DNA of 64,000 nt from Leptasterias polaris (GCA_037783415.1 JAZGTN010000016.1:2105001-2169000), one strand, 5' to 3'; positions 37,097 to 48,078 are shown, numbered from the stretch's first letter. Notes: generated from the letters alone by a model not told the origin. Program-made: numbers and translations.

Positions 37097-38570
37097 CTGT
37101 GTGGGAATAAAATAAAATTTAACAGCATTTAATTCAATTCTGTTGCACTGCACAAACATGACTTAAATAAGGCCCTTCACTGTAAAATCCATCATTTTGT
37201 TCAAGGGGAAGATTTGTTAACCTCGAATAGCATTGAAATCTGCATATCGGCATCCAAACTTACACGCACATTCCAGACGAGAGCACCCGGAGAGCGTGAA
37301 GTTCTAGCGCCACGTCGAAGTGAACCAAATCTACTCCTTTGAACAAGATAGCACATAAAACTTTCTATGACGCAATTTTATTATACATTTCCCCCATCCA
37401 TCAGGAACAAGGTTGAACCCCAATTCTCAAAACTGCCTAGGATTTGTCTGCACATAATATCATCATACTGAGAATGAGTTTATTTTCAACCAATAATTGT
37501 ATTTGTAATAAACGGAACCCCCAGCAACCTCCAAAAACCATTTTTATACCATCTCTATCTTCTACTGACACCCACTTGTTCTGTGTCCTGATGCCATATG
37601 GGGTGCTTTGGTTATGAAGTGAAAATCAGGCAATCTGGAGAGCAACATAGCCAAACCAAAAATAGCACTACTTAATTGGTTTGCAACCCTCCTCGACCAT
37701 CCTGAAGGAAGGCAATCATACTATAGTCATAAACATTGCCAAACCACATATAGAACATTGATCATTGTGAAGGATATACAAGTATGCAACCAGGAAATGC
37801 ATGTCCTACTCCTAGAACTACGAGGTTCATTCCACTTCTCGCCTGGAACGAACCTCAATAGTACTATCATCTATAATAGTACTATTTAGTAGCAATTATT
37901 ACACTACACAGGCAATCAATCAACACAACAACGCAGTAGTAGGCCTACCCCCTATCCATCCGTGAATCATACTGAAACAGATTTTTCATGTCAGGTGTGT
38001 GCTCGTTCTTTCTAATTTATACTCACCAAAGAACGGAATAATCCCAAACTGCTCGAGGAAAACTAAAGATTCTGTCACTATTTACAATTATTATCTCTAC
38101 CTTTTCGTGGTATTTACAGAGAATCGACGTTCGTTTTTTGTTGCAGCGTAAGCCTCTTTCTTTCTTGTTTGTTGTAGTATTACTGTAAGGTCTATGGAGG
38201 GCGCCCTTCAAGTTATTTCTTTTAGGAGGGCGTGAAGTTGAAGAGGCGGGAGGGGGTTGGGTACTTCTGAAATGCCATACAAACTTTATTTTAAAAGAAT
38301 AAAAAACAAAAACATTGCCAAACTGAATGGGCCAGGTTAAAAATAGAAATCCGAGTGATAGTACTAAATAAATTGTGATGTATAACTGTTACTGTGAACA
38401 AAATATTGAATTATAAAGCACAAAAAAAATGTTCTGGAGGTTTTTACCAAATCCAATCTGAGCCAGTATACTCAGTGTTTCTATTCTAAACTTAAAGAAA
38501 TTCCATGCAGTTCAAATCTAAATACTGCAAAAGAGAAAAATAATGATAATTGCTTGTTTATAATTGTTAA
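37097..38570. other. non-coding or intronic stretch
   Basis: Probably includes the 5' part of the zinc-finger gene, but I could not identify another exon. CTCCTAGAACTACGAGGTTC near 37808 repeats, slightly changed, a motif at 51-75. Confidence 0.4.
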
Positions 38571-38923
38571 AGGTATTATACAGGATTGGCAGAGCTGACA
38601 AAATAATCACAGACAGTGTTCATGTTTTGTGTAATCAACCATACATGAAATAACAAACCTGTGAAAATTTGAGCTCAATTGGTCATCGAGATCACGAGAA
38701 AATAGTGAAAAGAGACCTTATGTGTTTTCTGTTTTTCAAACATGGAGTTTATTATCACGCGCGATAAAAACTATTGTTTTACTCATTTCTCAGAAACGAT
38801 AGCATTTCAGGCAGAAATATTTTAAGGAACCCTTTCTACCATTACTTACTTTAAATCATGTAAGTTATGTGTGAATCTGTGAACATTTGTGTTTTTCGAT
38901 CTTACCAATCGTGTACAGGGCCT
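38571..38923. mobile_element. TTAA-flanked MITE
   Basis: AGGTATTATACAGGATTGG follows TTAA (38567-38570), and CCAATCGTGTACAGGGCCT precedes TTAA (38924-38927). The interior contains CCTGTGAAAATTTGAGCTC, shared with the larger TTAA MITE at 62605-63000. No coding capacity. Confidence 0.85.
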
Positions 38924-40444
38924 TTAAGCAGGCCTATAGTAGTGAAAATGCTTCAAAGACTATGCAAATACTAATTGTCATCATATTTTCCCCATTTTAT
39001 ACTGCACAATGAATCAAGTCAATCGATAACATGTAAAATGCCTTGACTTAAACCATCTGGATATTATTTTTTATATACAAGGTGTACACCCAAATTTTTT
39101 CATTATTACCTACTTGATCAGATTCCCCCCCCCCCCTGTTTCTCACGTGTTTTTGACTTTGTTTTGTAAGCATCCCAATGGAAAGAAGTCTAAGTTCATT
39201 TGCTTTTGGGGGCCATTCATTTGGATAATTTGGTGCAGTTTTAATGTATTCTTTTCTACTTTTACTTAAGTTTATTTCCATAATTATTGTCCTCCTGTTA
39301 CCATGTTCTTTTGCTGTATATTTATCTGAATAAATTCAAATCATTCAATACTTGTCCACTTGCAGTTGTGTACAACATTACTGTTCATAACAAGTCGAAT
39401 ACATCTGTACAAATGCTTTGACTTTTACATACACTCAGCCTCTCTACATGTAGTTGTCATGCATGTCAGCACTTTTTCATTTATATTGCAGCAAATTACA
39501 ATTGTTGAAGTGACCTTGATGCACTGTAAAGTTTGTACAACTTTTTTTTCTCTCGCAAATTTAATTGTGCTATATGGATTCACCTCAGTGAACAAATTCC
39601 AAAAAACATCTGGTGTTTACACCAGCCTTGCTTTCATTGCAGTCAGATTATTTGAGTTACACACAGACTGCTTTGCACCTCTTTAGTCCAGTACTCTATC
39701 GTTGCTATAAATCAGTCAAAAGACTTTGTTGCTGTTTCACCATTCATCTTCTTTTGTCGAACTTCATGTAAGTTGATTTGCAAAAATAGTAAATGGCCTA
39801 ATGTTTCGACCCTAGCAGAGTCTTTTAAAATAAATTTGCAGTTGAGATTATACATTTACAGTAAGATGTCAAAGGCAATAAACAACAAATGTTTTGCGAT
39901 GCTACTGGACTTGTTTATGTATTGGTCTTTACACTCACATCCATGTAAAGATTTGTTGTCAAAATTCACATTAAGGACTATAAGCAATGAAACATTTTCG
40001 GGAAAGCATGAAGGGGTCCTTATTACCTTGAAAAATTGCATTTAACCACTGTAAGGATAGTGCTTTTTTATTTAACTTTTTAAAATGTTTATATAAACCA
40101 TTGGTAGAGATCTTTATACTGTACCCTTAACAAACCAGACAGGACCCTGCAATCTTTTAGTCACCTACCCCTGAGGTGAATCTATGAGAATCAATGAGGA
40201 AATGATAAACTATCAAAATTTGACCAAAATTTTACACAGACAAAATTATGTACCAATTTCTAATACCGGTAAAAAAAAAAAATTTGCTTTCTCTGTCTAA
40301 TTTGTTTTCAATTTTGTGCCAAAATTTCCCCCCACTGTTTTGCTCGAATCCTACCCCTCTTGGTCGTACTCCTATGTTTATATATGAATGTGTTGTAATT
40401 AACTTATTTCTTAATTTCTTTTCTTCTTTGTTTCTATTTCACAG
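38924..40444. other. non-coding, upstream and likely intron of the TRIM-NHL gene
   Basis: A motif GGCCTAATGTTTCGACCC near 39796 is repeated in reverse at about 62498-62515. A 108-codon frame at 39360-39686 has no domain. The right end is a pyrimidine tract leading into an acceptor TTTCACAG at 40437-40444, so a 5' untranslated exon probably lies to the left, not located. Confidence 0.45.
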
Positions 40445-40478
40445 CTCAATATTCTAGTGCGATTTCATCCCATACAAG
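40437..40478 (+). other. splice acceptor and 5' untranslated leader of the TRIM-NHL gene
   Basis: A long pyrimidine stretch (TTTCTTTTCTTCTTTGTTTC) ends in ACAG at 40444, followed by 34 nt of leader before the ATG. The gene therefore likely has one upstream non-coding exon. Confidence 0.55.
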
Positions 40479-42260
40479 ATGGCTGCAGATATAACAGCAA
40501 AGTCGGTCTTAGAGAAGATCACCGAAAGACACCTGAAATGCCACATCTGCACCGACCACTTAAAGGAGCCCAAGATGCTGGAGTGCTCTCATTCGTTTTG
40601 TCTGTCATGCCTCCAACAGCTGGCAGAGAGAGAAGAGAGATCAAGTCAAACGCTCACGTGCCCGATGTGTCGAGGAAAAACTTTATTGACTGGTAAAGGA
40701 GTTGCTGATCTCCGTTCCGATTTCAAAATGACCTCTCTCCTGGAGGAGATCAAACAGCATGAGGTTGCACTTGAAAGGCAAAAGGTCACACAGTCGCAGG
40801 GTCTGGGATGTAATGTTCCGACATGTAGTAAGCATCCTGACAAAGGTCTTATTATGTATTGTAACAAATGTAAAAAGTTGGTATGCACAACTTGCATTGG
40901 GAAAGACCACATGAAGCATCCTGTCATCGAACTAAACGAGGCTTTAGACAAATGTAAACAAGACGCTAAACAACTGATTGCAAAGCTTGAACGGAATAAA
41001 ATCAAACTCATGATCGCTGTGCAAGGTATAGTTATGTCCCGCAAGATGTTGGACTCCATGTTAGCCGACACCAAAGAGAAAATCTGCAAGGGGGCTGAAA
41101 AGAAGATTGCCGAGGTCAAGCAGGAGAAGCGGCATTTAATACAAGAGGCAGAACAGATTCATGAAGACAGAGTCAAGACATTTGAAGCTGCGCGAGCTAC
41201 AAACAGCAAGGAGATGGAAAAAGCAGATCATAAGCGAGATGAAGTAAAACAGCTCGTGGATCAAGGAAACCGCTATAGTATTCTACATCGTATAGAGAAA
41301 CTGTTACAAGAACTTAAAGAGTACACAGAGATTCAGCCAAGCAGAGTGCCTTATGGGTTGTCCTATATTGACTTTGAAGAAGGTGGAAGTTTACTTGGGA
41401 GACTGCTGCTGCAAGATGACGAACCAAACCCGACGCTGGCGACTTGTGCAAAGACTACACAACAGAGATGGGCGCTGCAAACAGAAACTATGAAATACTT
41501 TAGTGGAGAAAACGAGATGGAGATTAAATGGGCATATGACATTGCAACATTCTCCAACGGGGAAATCGTTGTGACAATTTTCCAAAATGACAGCTTGATT
41601 TCGATAGCACCAGACAGCATGCCTCAGTCCAATGTCATCGCAAACAGACTACCAATCAATGGTCTCTCACATCCAAGCAGAGTAGCTGTGAACAAAAACG
41701 CCGAGCTCATCATTCTAGATGATGAAGCAGTCAAGATCTTCAACAGGGACTATCAGCCCCTCCATAAGTTCACACCACGTACAGGGAAAAACAACAGACC
41801 TTCAAGCCTTGCAGTGGATGACCACAATCTTATAGCAGTGGGCTACAAGAACAAGGATGAGATCTCTCTACTCAAACCAGATGGATCAGTCATCAAGACA
41901 CTGCCTGCTCCAGGGATTGGTAGATACTTGACAACCTACAAGCAGCAACTTATCTTCACAAACTGGCTCGGGAGAAAGTTGGTGTCAGTGGGCTATGATG
42001 GTGACATGGTGTTCTCGGTAGATATCAATGAGTCCGGCTGGCCTCAGGGTGTGTGTTGTGACAAGGACGGTAGCATCTACGTTGCTGTGTGGAACGCAGG
42101 TCTGTCATCATCAGGTGAGATCCAGCAGTACGGTCCCGATGGCAAGTACATTGGATGCATCATCAAGGACTGTGATAATCCATGGGGAATTACATTCACA
42201 CCATCTGATGACCTGGTTGTTGCTGCAGGAAAATCTGTTCAAATCTATCAGTGTGACTAA
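40479..42260 (+). CDS. TRIM-type RING E3 ubiquitin ligase with C-terminal NHL-like propeller
   Basis: The protein has 593 residues, encoded without an intron. The RING is C3HC4: C21, C24, C36, H38, C41, C44, C61, C64. A type-2 B-box follows: C116, H119, C128, C131, C136, C139, H144, H147. Residues about 155-285 are lysine/glutamate-rich and helical, as expected for the coiled coil that dimerises TRIM proteins. From about 345 to the end there are repeated hydrophobic blades (for example HPSRVAVNKNAELIILDD, WPQGVCCDKDGSIYVAV, NPWGITFTPSDDLVVAAG) that fit an NHL-type beta-propeller, used for substrate or RNA binding in TRIM2/3/32/71. The start ATG at 40479 has a strong AAGATGG context, 34 nt after a splice acceptor. 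Echinoderms have many intronless copies of this class. Ligase activity is inferred from intact zinc ligands; the substrate is unknown. Confidence 0.93.
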   Translation: MAADITAKSVLEKITERHLKCHICTDHLKEPKMLECSHSFCLSCLQQLAEREERSSQTLTCPMCRGKTLLTGKGVADLRSDFKMTSLLEEIKQHEVALERQKVTQSQGLGCNVPTCSKHPDKGLIMYCNKCKKLVCTTCIGKDHMKHPVIELNEALDKCKQDAKQLIAKLERNKIKLMIAVQGIVMSRKMLDSMLADTKEKICKGAEKKIAEVKQEKRHLIQEAEQIHEDRVKTFEAARATNSKEMEKADHKRDEVKQLVDQGNRYSILHRIEKLLQELKEYTEIQPSRVPYGLSYIDFEEGGSLLGRLLLQDDEPNPTLATCAKTTQQRWALQTETMKYFSGENEMEIKWAYDIATFSNGEIVVTIFQNDSLISIAPDSMPQSNVIANRLPINGLSHPSRVAVNKNAELIILDDEAVKIFNRDYQPLHKFTPRTGKNNRPSSLAVDDHNLIAVGYKNKDEISLLKPDGSVIKTLPAPGIGRYLTTYKQQLIFTNWLGRKLVSVGYDGDMVFSVDINESGWPQGVCCDKDGSIYVAVWNAGLSSSGEIQQYGPDGKYIGCIIKDCDNPWGITFTPSDDLVVAAGKSVQIYQCD

Positions 42261-42822
42261 AGACAACTTTATCCGAACCCTACTCATTAAAAATCCCTCA
42301 CTGTTATAAAGTAATTCATAAAGTTTGAGGTTCAGATCCCTCCTCAGAAGCTATAGGCCCAATTTTACAGAGCTAGTTAATTACAAAAATTAGCCAAGTA
42401 CAACAAAAATAGAACACTTCTGTGTCCTATATCCAATGAGGCCCAAGGCTGAGTTTGATATTGGATGCAGACGCACTACATTTTCCCGTATTCCACGAGG
42501 GCCTGTGTGATAATTCATCTTCAAGCAAACTCAACACAGCATGAAATAGCGCACTACGTGGAGTTAGAACAGTACATTAGAGCAGGGTTTGATATAGGCT
42601 ATGCAATATATGTTAATATCACACTCTTAATTGTTGCTATGGATCGACCAATCTGAATCAAGGATTCAATTTGCTTGAAGATAACAAATATGAAACAATC
42701 AGTAAAAGTAGGAAGACTTTAATTTGTTTGATGAAATTCTGGCAGTTATTTATTTCGGGTAAAAATCAGTAAACATTAAGACAAGAAGGAATGATAATAT
42801 GCAAACTTTCACAGTTGGGTGA
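42261..42822. other. 3' flank of the TRIM-NHL gene
   Basis: An ATTAAA poly-A-signal variant lies about 25 nt after the stop. No further gene is supported. Confidence 0.4.
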
Positions 42823-42980
42823 TGGGAGACTTGACTTTTGGTGACACTAGGTGGCAGCAGACTTACCAGGTACTGAATCCATTGTTCTCGGAAATGTGCG
42901 CTTGGTCATAGAACTACGCAAACAAGTTTATATGGTAAGTGTGCTGCCTGCACCTAGCACTCCAAAACCTCCTTTTTCTC
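42823..42980. mobile_element. foldback MITE, GGTGGCAGCAGACTTACC family
   Basis: CTAGGTGGCAGCAGACTTAC at 42847 pairs with GTAAGTGTGCTGCCTGCACC ending CTAG at 42957. A second copy lies at 55190-55345. The GGTGGCAGCAGA core also occurs in the arm of the 2519 foldback element, so they may be related. Confidence 0.75.
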
Positions 42981-43728
42981 AATCTTCATACCAAACATGT
43001 ATCATGACTAACATAATGTTATTTAAGCCTATTGTTTAAAACTATAATCATTCAATCTTATATAACATAATAGGAAATCGTGTACAATTAATTGTACATG
43101 TCAAATAAACCTGATTATATCAAAAGCAATGGGGAAAACCTCAAAACTAAAATTAAAAAAATGGATTTGCAATTGGTTCTCTGTTGAAGTATTATTAATT
43201 TCTCAATGTAATATCCATTTAAACTTTTAAAAACAAAAGCCCATATGCATGTCCCAATGCACATGACTAGAAATGATCAGCGCGCAAAGAATTGTGGGTG
43301 AAATCCAAGTGCAAAAACAACATCTGTAACCGTGGTGCATTACTTTTGAAGCAATGCGAAACACAACACATAAAACCTGGCATAGATACACATCTTGGCA
43401 ACATGACCAAGTGAAACTGTACTCGGTTTTTCCAAGATGCATTGTGGTAATGTCAAGATGGCGATTGTTCATATGAGCTTTTGAAGTAACGACTTGAGGG
43501 CAAAAAAAAGCAAGGGCTGTACTTTTCAAATTCTTTCTACTACACACTGATATTAGGCAGGAAAATATCTTATTTAACAGTTACGTTAATGATTGTTAAT
43601 TGTAAATAAATTTACTGAATGATAAAGATAGTATCGCATTCATTTACACTTGATATTTGCATAATTTCTCTTGTACAATTTGGTGTTTGATTCTATGGAC
43701 TGATTCTAGACTATGGAAAAACGCAAAC
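42981..43728. other. 3' flank of the mosaic lectin gene
   Basis: AT-rich. A 106-codon minus-strand frame (43227-43547) has no domain. No other gene seen. Confidence 0.4.
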
Positions 43729-44030
43729 CTAATGCTGCTGGTAAGAATCTCTCTGAAAATAAATAAATTTATTGGCGTAAGCAAAGTCCGACTCTGCTTC
43801 CTCCACTATGGCATCGTTCAGCTGACACAAATGACCTGAATTGCCTTTCTTGGTTTTAAAGTTGAAGGAGACGCAATCGTGTAGCGCCAGGCAAGCATTC
43901 ATGCAGGACAGGATGTTGCGCTCCTGGCTGGCGGTAATGACGTGGCTGTTCAGACGGTAGTTCTTCAGAGTGGGTCGGGGATTGATGAAAAACATGGACG
44001 CCTCCTTTGGGTTGTAGGCAGCTGCATCCA
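43729..44030 (-). CDS. mosaic extracellular protein, last exon: PAN/apple domain
   Basis: On the minus strand an acceptor CCTCTCAG ends at 44031, and the exon runs to a TAG at 43729. The reading frame contains a PAN/apple-like module: SCMNACLALHDCVSFNFKT, a second loop with HLCQL, and a final YANKFIYFQRD strand. Conserved spacing of the cysteines fits the apple fold, a protein- or sugar-binding module of secreted and surface proteins. It ends the protein, with no membrane anchor in this exon. It is the 3' partner of the exons at 44797-45003, 46751-46908 and 47794-47938; the join is inferred from strand, order and compatible phase. Confidence 0.75.
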
Positions 44031-44107
44031 CTGAGAGGAAGCACACAAATAAAAAAAACTCTTATAACAATATTTCTGGCAGGAGGGATTGATTTCAATC
44101 GACCTTG

Positions 44108-44440
44108 GTCCAATTTCTTGGCTCTGCTTACCGCAGAATACAGCGCTTGCGGAGCCCAATAAAGCACAAAGTTCTGAGGGCAGTAAGCACAGAATTCCGT
44201 GGTAAGCAGAGAGCTATGAAATCGGGCTCTGAATAATCTGATGTTGGGCCCAATTTCATAAAGCAGAAAAACATGCGTAAGCAAAAGTGTATTTGATAAA
44301 CGATAAATAAGATCTGACAGCGCGTTTGCACGTTCACAATTGCTTTGCATTGTTGTGCCTCTCATCTGCTTACAAGAACCGCCAGCAAGCTAGCATGCCA
44401 TTTGATTTGCTTACAGTAAGCAGTGTTTATGAAATAGAAA
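44108..44440. mobile_element. two diverged foldback elements in an intron
   Basis: CCAATTTCTTGGCTCTGCTT near 44110 pairs with AAGCAGAGAGCTATGAAAT near 44203-44222. A second element begins GGGCCCAATTTCATAAAGCA at 44249 and ends near CAGTAAGCAGTGTTTATG. Both belong to the family seen intact at 63207-63444. Confidence 0.65.
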
Positions 44441-44796
44441 CTCTGCTAATGGCCGCTCCGTAAGCCACTAACTAATTTTTGCATTTATGAAAATAAATAA
44501 TAATAATGAACCAACCCCGAGGCGCTTTACAACATAAAAAACATTAAAAGAGTCAAAGAGTCAAAGAGACATGTACAGCGTAACCCTAAATAAACAGAGA
44601 AAAATAGCCATATGGTACATATATGTAAGTTAAAATAGTAAAGAGTTTTAAAAAGATCCACAATACAATACCAGTGGTTGTTACAAAAATAACTTATAAA
44701 TATAACCCATTTAACAAATAAAAAATTACTAAAACAACAAAGTGAGACATTAGTAAAAAGTACAATCCCCAGTGTGGCTAAAAACAAATGTCTTAC

Positions 44797-45003
44797 ATAA
44801 ACATCTGTAGGTGACCTGGAGGTACTTGTAGATACCAAGGCAATGAGGCTCTTCATTCGTGTAATTAGCCCAGTAGTTTGGCACAGTGCAGTTTTGTTCA
44901 TTGGTGCAGATATTCCGTACAGGTACCAGAACGTCTGGTGTTTGACACTCAGTGTACATGACGGTTCCAGGCAGGTTGTCTCGAAACTGGCATCTCATTC
45001 CAT
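44797..45003 (-). CDS. mosaic extracellular protein, exon with SUEL-type galactose-lectin domain
   Basis: On the minus strand the exon lies between acceptor TTTTGACAG (AG at 45005-45004) and donor GTAAGA (44791-44796). It encodes a cysteine-rich segment with RNICTNEQNCTVPNYW and CLGIYKYLQVTYRC. The second matches the C-terminal signature of SUEL/rhamnose-binding lectins (DPC.GTYKYL.V.Y.C). The usual N-terminal ANYGR-like part of the fold is not clearly present, so the domain may be split or diverged. Predicted to be secreted and carbohydrate-binding. Confidence 0.75.
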
Positions 45004-46134
45004 CTGTCAAAAGTATACAATGAAAAAACAGAACTTTTTATGTCAGCCAAGGGTGAGAGTCGTTGCTTACAAAGGAAATTATTTATTTTATTTATTTATT
45101 TTATTAACTCTGGTTGTGTAATGTATCACTGTGGCACTACTTTATGGACAGCTCATGAATATATATATAGTGCACAGTCCATGTATGTATACAGGTTAAA
45201 GGTCGTGAATAAACCACTTTTCAAGATGGCAGCTATTGTGTGCTAGGCTACTCTGACACTAAAGTAATTCCCCACGTAAATACACCACAACTAAATACAC
45301 CACAGGTTGTGAAGCGAATTTAATCACTATACTAGCCAAGAACCCCCAAGGAAGGAAGGTTTAGATTGAGAGGAAGAAAACCCAAGAGAATTATTCCAAG
45401 AAAAACCCACACAATCAAGTAGGGATTGAAAACCCAATCCACATAGTGCCCCGGTGGGATTTGAAACAGAGGTGGAAGGCGAAGAAAGATACTTTAACAC
45501 CAACTTGACTCCCCAAAAAGTCTGAAACTAGGATCCAATATTTTTAGTAGGTATGTTGAGATGAGGGCATTTCCACCTTTTGGCAACCACAGGGGTTTTA
45601 GGAATAGAAAAGTGTCCTCAGCACTAAAGAAGTAGATCAAAGAGCAGGATTTCTTTATTTGTGGGGAAAATATTGGCTGATTTTCTTCACCAGGCTGACT
45701 TTAAAAGTCTGAATTCAGATGACAGCCTGAAATTTCTCATCCCTGTGTCGACAAAACTCATATATTGGACGCAGCTTACTAAGTTGTTATTTTCAGGGAC
45801 AAATTTTACAAACGACCTACGCCTTTACATCCCAACTGAAGAACAAAGCAATTATGGTAAAGTATCGTACTAAAGGACACACGCATCATGACCGGCCAGG
45901 CAAGGATTCGAACCCACACTCTGTGAGCAACAGAATTTGGTATTATGGTGCACTTAACCTATGATGCTCCATGCTGTATAATTATAATCAACCTAGACAT
46001 ATTGGATTTCTTCACTTGTTCATTTCCAGTAGGGAGTCATGACCAAAGTGGGTACATTACAGCTTGGTATGCAACATGGGGGAGTACTACCTCAAGTTCT
46101 ACTCCATGGCTTATCACTCTCTGTTGGTAACTAT
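45004..46134. other. intron of the mosaic gene with SINE remnant
   Basis: No further exon was recognised. A degenerate minus-strand SINE fragment lies at about 45815-45945 (GGATTCGAACCCACACTCTG in plus orientation). Confidence 0.45.
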
Positions 46135-46487
46135 GAGCAAGTTCGAGTGCGCACCATGGTTAACTAAAGGTCGACTATTTTTACTTGAACCCAGGCTGGT
46201 CGACCATTGGTTGACTACTGTGGTCGACCATTTGGAACCAGCCTCAGGACCATGGTTTCTTCCGTGGTCCAGATAGCCTCGTTCCATGCTAACATGTGTA
46301 AAGCGCAGAAGGGAACCAGTGACACTATAGCGAAAAGGCGGAAGAAGGCAATGGAAGTGTTGAATACCGTACCAATGGTTGGCTAGACTTCCAAACGAGT
46401 TGTTTACGTGAGGACGTCACTGCACATGTACGTTGCTAGTCAGTGGTCAATCACGGGTCGACTAAATGTGCGCACTCGAACTTGCTC
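46135..46487. mobile_element. MITE with 20-bp perfect terminal inverted repeats
   Basis: GAGCAAGTTCGAGTGCGCAC at 46135-46154 is the exact reverse complement of 46468-46487. GGTCGAC motifs recur inside in both orientations. The element is 353 bp with no coding capacity and no clear target duplication. It lies in the intron between the TSP1 and SUEL exons. Confidence 0.85.
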
Positions 46488-46519
46488 TTTGAAGTCTCTG
46501 TTTCAACTTACCCTCAAAT

Positions 46520-46660
46520 CTCCCTTGGCGAAGAGAAGCAATTATAGCGAAGTGTCTTGCTCAAGGACACAAGCATCACGACCGGGACTCGAACCCACAC
46601 CCCGATGACTAAACCACCAGAACTTGAATCTGATGATCTAAACCACTCGGCCATGACACC
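46520..46660 (-). mobile_element. tRNA-Leu-like SINE, head and part of body
   Basis: Read on minus: GGGTGTCATGGCCGAGTGGT head, GGTTCGAGTCCCGG B-box-like motif, then CTTGTGTCCTTGAGCAAGAC. The body stops at about 46520. Its head abuts the 11-bp repeat array. Confidence 0.85.
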
Positions 46661-46742
46661 CACTTGACACCCACTTGACACCCACTTGACACCCACTTGA
46701 CACCCACTTGACACCCACTTGACACCCACTTGACACCCACAT
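46655..46742. repeat. 11-bp minisatellite, eight copies
   Basis: The unit on the plus strand is GACACCCACTT, in eight tandem copies (the last is changed to GACACCCACAT). It lies between the SINE head and the splice donor of the TSP1 exon. On the minus strand each unit reads AAGTGGGTGTC and resembles that donor. Confidence 0.95.
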
Positions 46743-46750
46743 GGACTCAC

Positions 46751-46908
46751 TTGGGCAGGGATTTTCATTGCAGCTTTCAGTCTCCAACAGATCTCCCAAG
46801 CAGTCGACACCACCGTACTTTGCTGATGGGTTGTCACATGTTCTGGTTCGTGCATGGGTGCCACCACCACATGTTACTGTACAGACATCCCAAGACGTCC
46901 ACTGACAA
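46751..46908 (-). CDS. mosaic extracellular protein, exon with thrombospondin type-1 repeat
   Basis: On the minus strand the exon begins after acceptor CTTGTAG (AG at 46910-46909) and ends before donor GTGAGT (46745-46750). It encodes a TSP1 module: QWTSWDVCTVTCGGGTHART, RTCDNP, GGVDC and a final ESCNENPCP. All six TSP1 cysteines and the WxxW-like start are visible. TSP1 modules bind glycosaminoglycans and matrix proteins in secreted or surface proteins. The exon is 158 nt and begins in phase 1. Confidence 0.88.
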
Positions 46909-47054
46909 CTACAAGTTCAAAATAAAAGGACTTTCATTAAAGGGAATTTATATGTACCTTTGGTTTTTGAAACCAATTGATTGTTTTAATCCCAAATAAA
47001 TTTAGATGTATACAATAAAAGTAACCTAATAATAAACCACAAGGGAAACTGACT

Positions 47055-47150
47055 GGGTAAAGTTAGCTCAGTTGGTAGAGCGCCGGCACGTTAATCCGGA
47101 GGTTGTTGTTTCAAGTCCCGCTCTAGTAAATTTTTCTTTGTTCAACCCAA
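47055..47150 (+). mobile_element. tRNA-like SINE, family C, copy 1
   Basis: TTAGCTCAGTTGGTAGAGCG with CCGGCACGTTAATCCGGAGG, then the shared non-tRNA tail TTTTTCTTTGTTCAACCC. A second copy with the same tail lies at 54293-54390. The acceptor stem does not pair here, so it is not a functional tRNA. Confidence 0.8.
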
Positions 47151-47793
47151 AATCATAAAAGTAACCTGTGAAAGTTTCATTTCAAAAGGGGGTAGCGTTT
47201 TTGAGAAATCGCCAAAAATCCGAAGTGGTTATGTCCACGCAGGAAGAATTGGAATACACAATCTGAGAAACGTATCTGACAATAACATTTCTCAGATTCA
47301 AATTTTGGGGGATAAAAACTGTTATCTTTTTCCATAACCACATTACTTTGAAGTGAAATTACTCTCAAAATGCTTTATACTATCGAACGCTGCTATACTT
47401 CTAACCAAGTAAGTTTTTAGTGCCATTAATTTTAAGAGTGATTATCAAGTGTATGTACCTACCCTTTTACTTTGAAATTAAAGGGAATGATAATTCCAAC
47501 CAAGGTTTGATGTCAGATATTCAGGGTGAGATCTGTCATTCATGAAAAACAGTTCCCCATGTGAATATAGTAAAATTTTATATTCAAATTATCTTACTTG
47601 CATTTCTTTACCTGATATTGAAAGTTTCAGCTCAAAAAGCAGCCAAGTGCAAAAATACTTTTGCTTACCAGAATAAGGTTACCAGCCGAAATACCATGCA
47701 ACATAATATTGCCTGCGGCAAATGGTTTCCCGCTTCAATAGCTCAGCAGAGATTTGAGATGCACTGAATATATATATATATATACAAACTTAC
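47151..47793. other. intron between F5/8C and TSP1 exons
   Basis: No exon recognised. The ACCAAGTAAGTTTTTAGTGC segment near 47403 resembles the interior of the 62605 MITE. A TA-dinucleotide run lies at about 47768-47784. Confidence 0.45.
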
Positions 47794-47938
47794 TTGGATT
47801 AAATTTTCCATACAGCTCAACACGCATACAGATTGAGCCATTCCAAGTCTTGGGTAGGAATCGAACCAGGGTCGTTGAATCCTCACCGCTCAACTCATGT
47901 CGAACTGTGTCCACATTGTCAATGTTCCCCTGAAATAG
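47794..47938 (-). CDS. mosaic extracellular protein, exon with C-terminal half of an F5/8C (discoidin) domain
   Basis: On the minus strand the exon lies between acceptor ACTGCACAG (AG at 47940-47939) and donor GTAAGT (47788-47793). It encodes LFQGNIDNVDTVRHE, then TLVRFLPKTWNGSICMRVEL. These match the FxGNxD and RFxPxxWxxxxxMRVELYG signatures at the end of coagulation-factor 5/8 type C domains, which bind lipids or glycans at cell surfaces. The N-terminal half must lie in an upstream exon that I could not find in this window. Confidence 0.82.
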
Positions 47939-48039
47939 CTGTGCAGTGAAGAGAGAAAAATGGACCGTTAGTTCAAAGCACAATATTATATTTGGTTTAA
48001 GTTTTAGGGCCAATTGTCACATAGGGCAATTTTTATTAT

Positions 48040-48078
48040 TATTACTTTTCATTATTATTATTATTATTATTATATATT
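48040..48078. repeat. ATT microsatellite
   Basis: TTATTATTATT runs in two blocks, ending in TATATATTTC. Confidence 0.9.

Noticed and set aside
39360..39686. 108-codon plus-strand frame upstream of the TRIM gene
   Set aside because: No domain and no splice link to the TRIM exon.
40646..41119. 157-codon minus-strand frame inside the TRIM gene
   Set aside because: It is the antisense shadow of the RING and B-box coding region.
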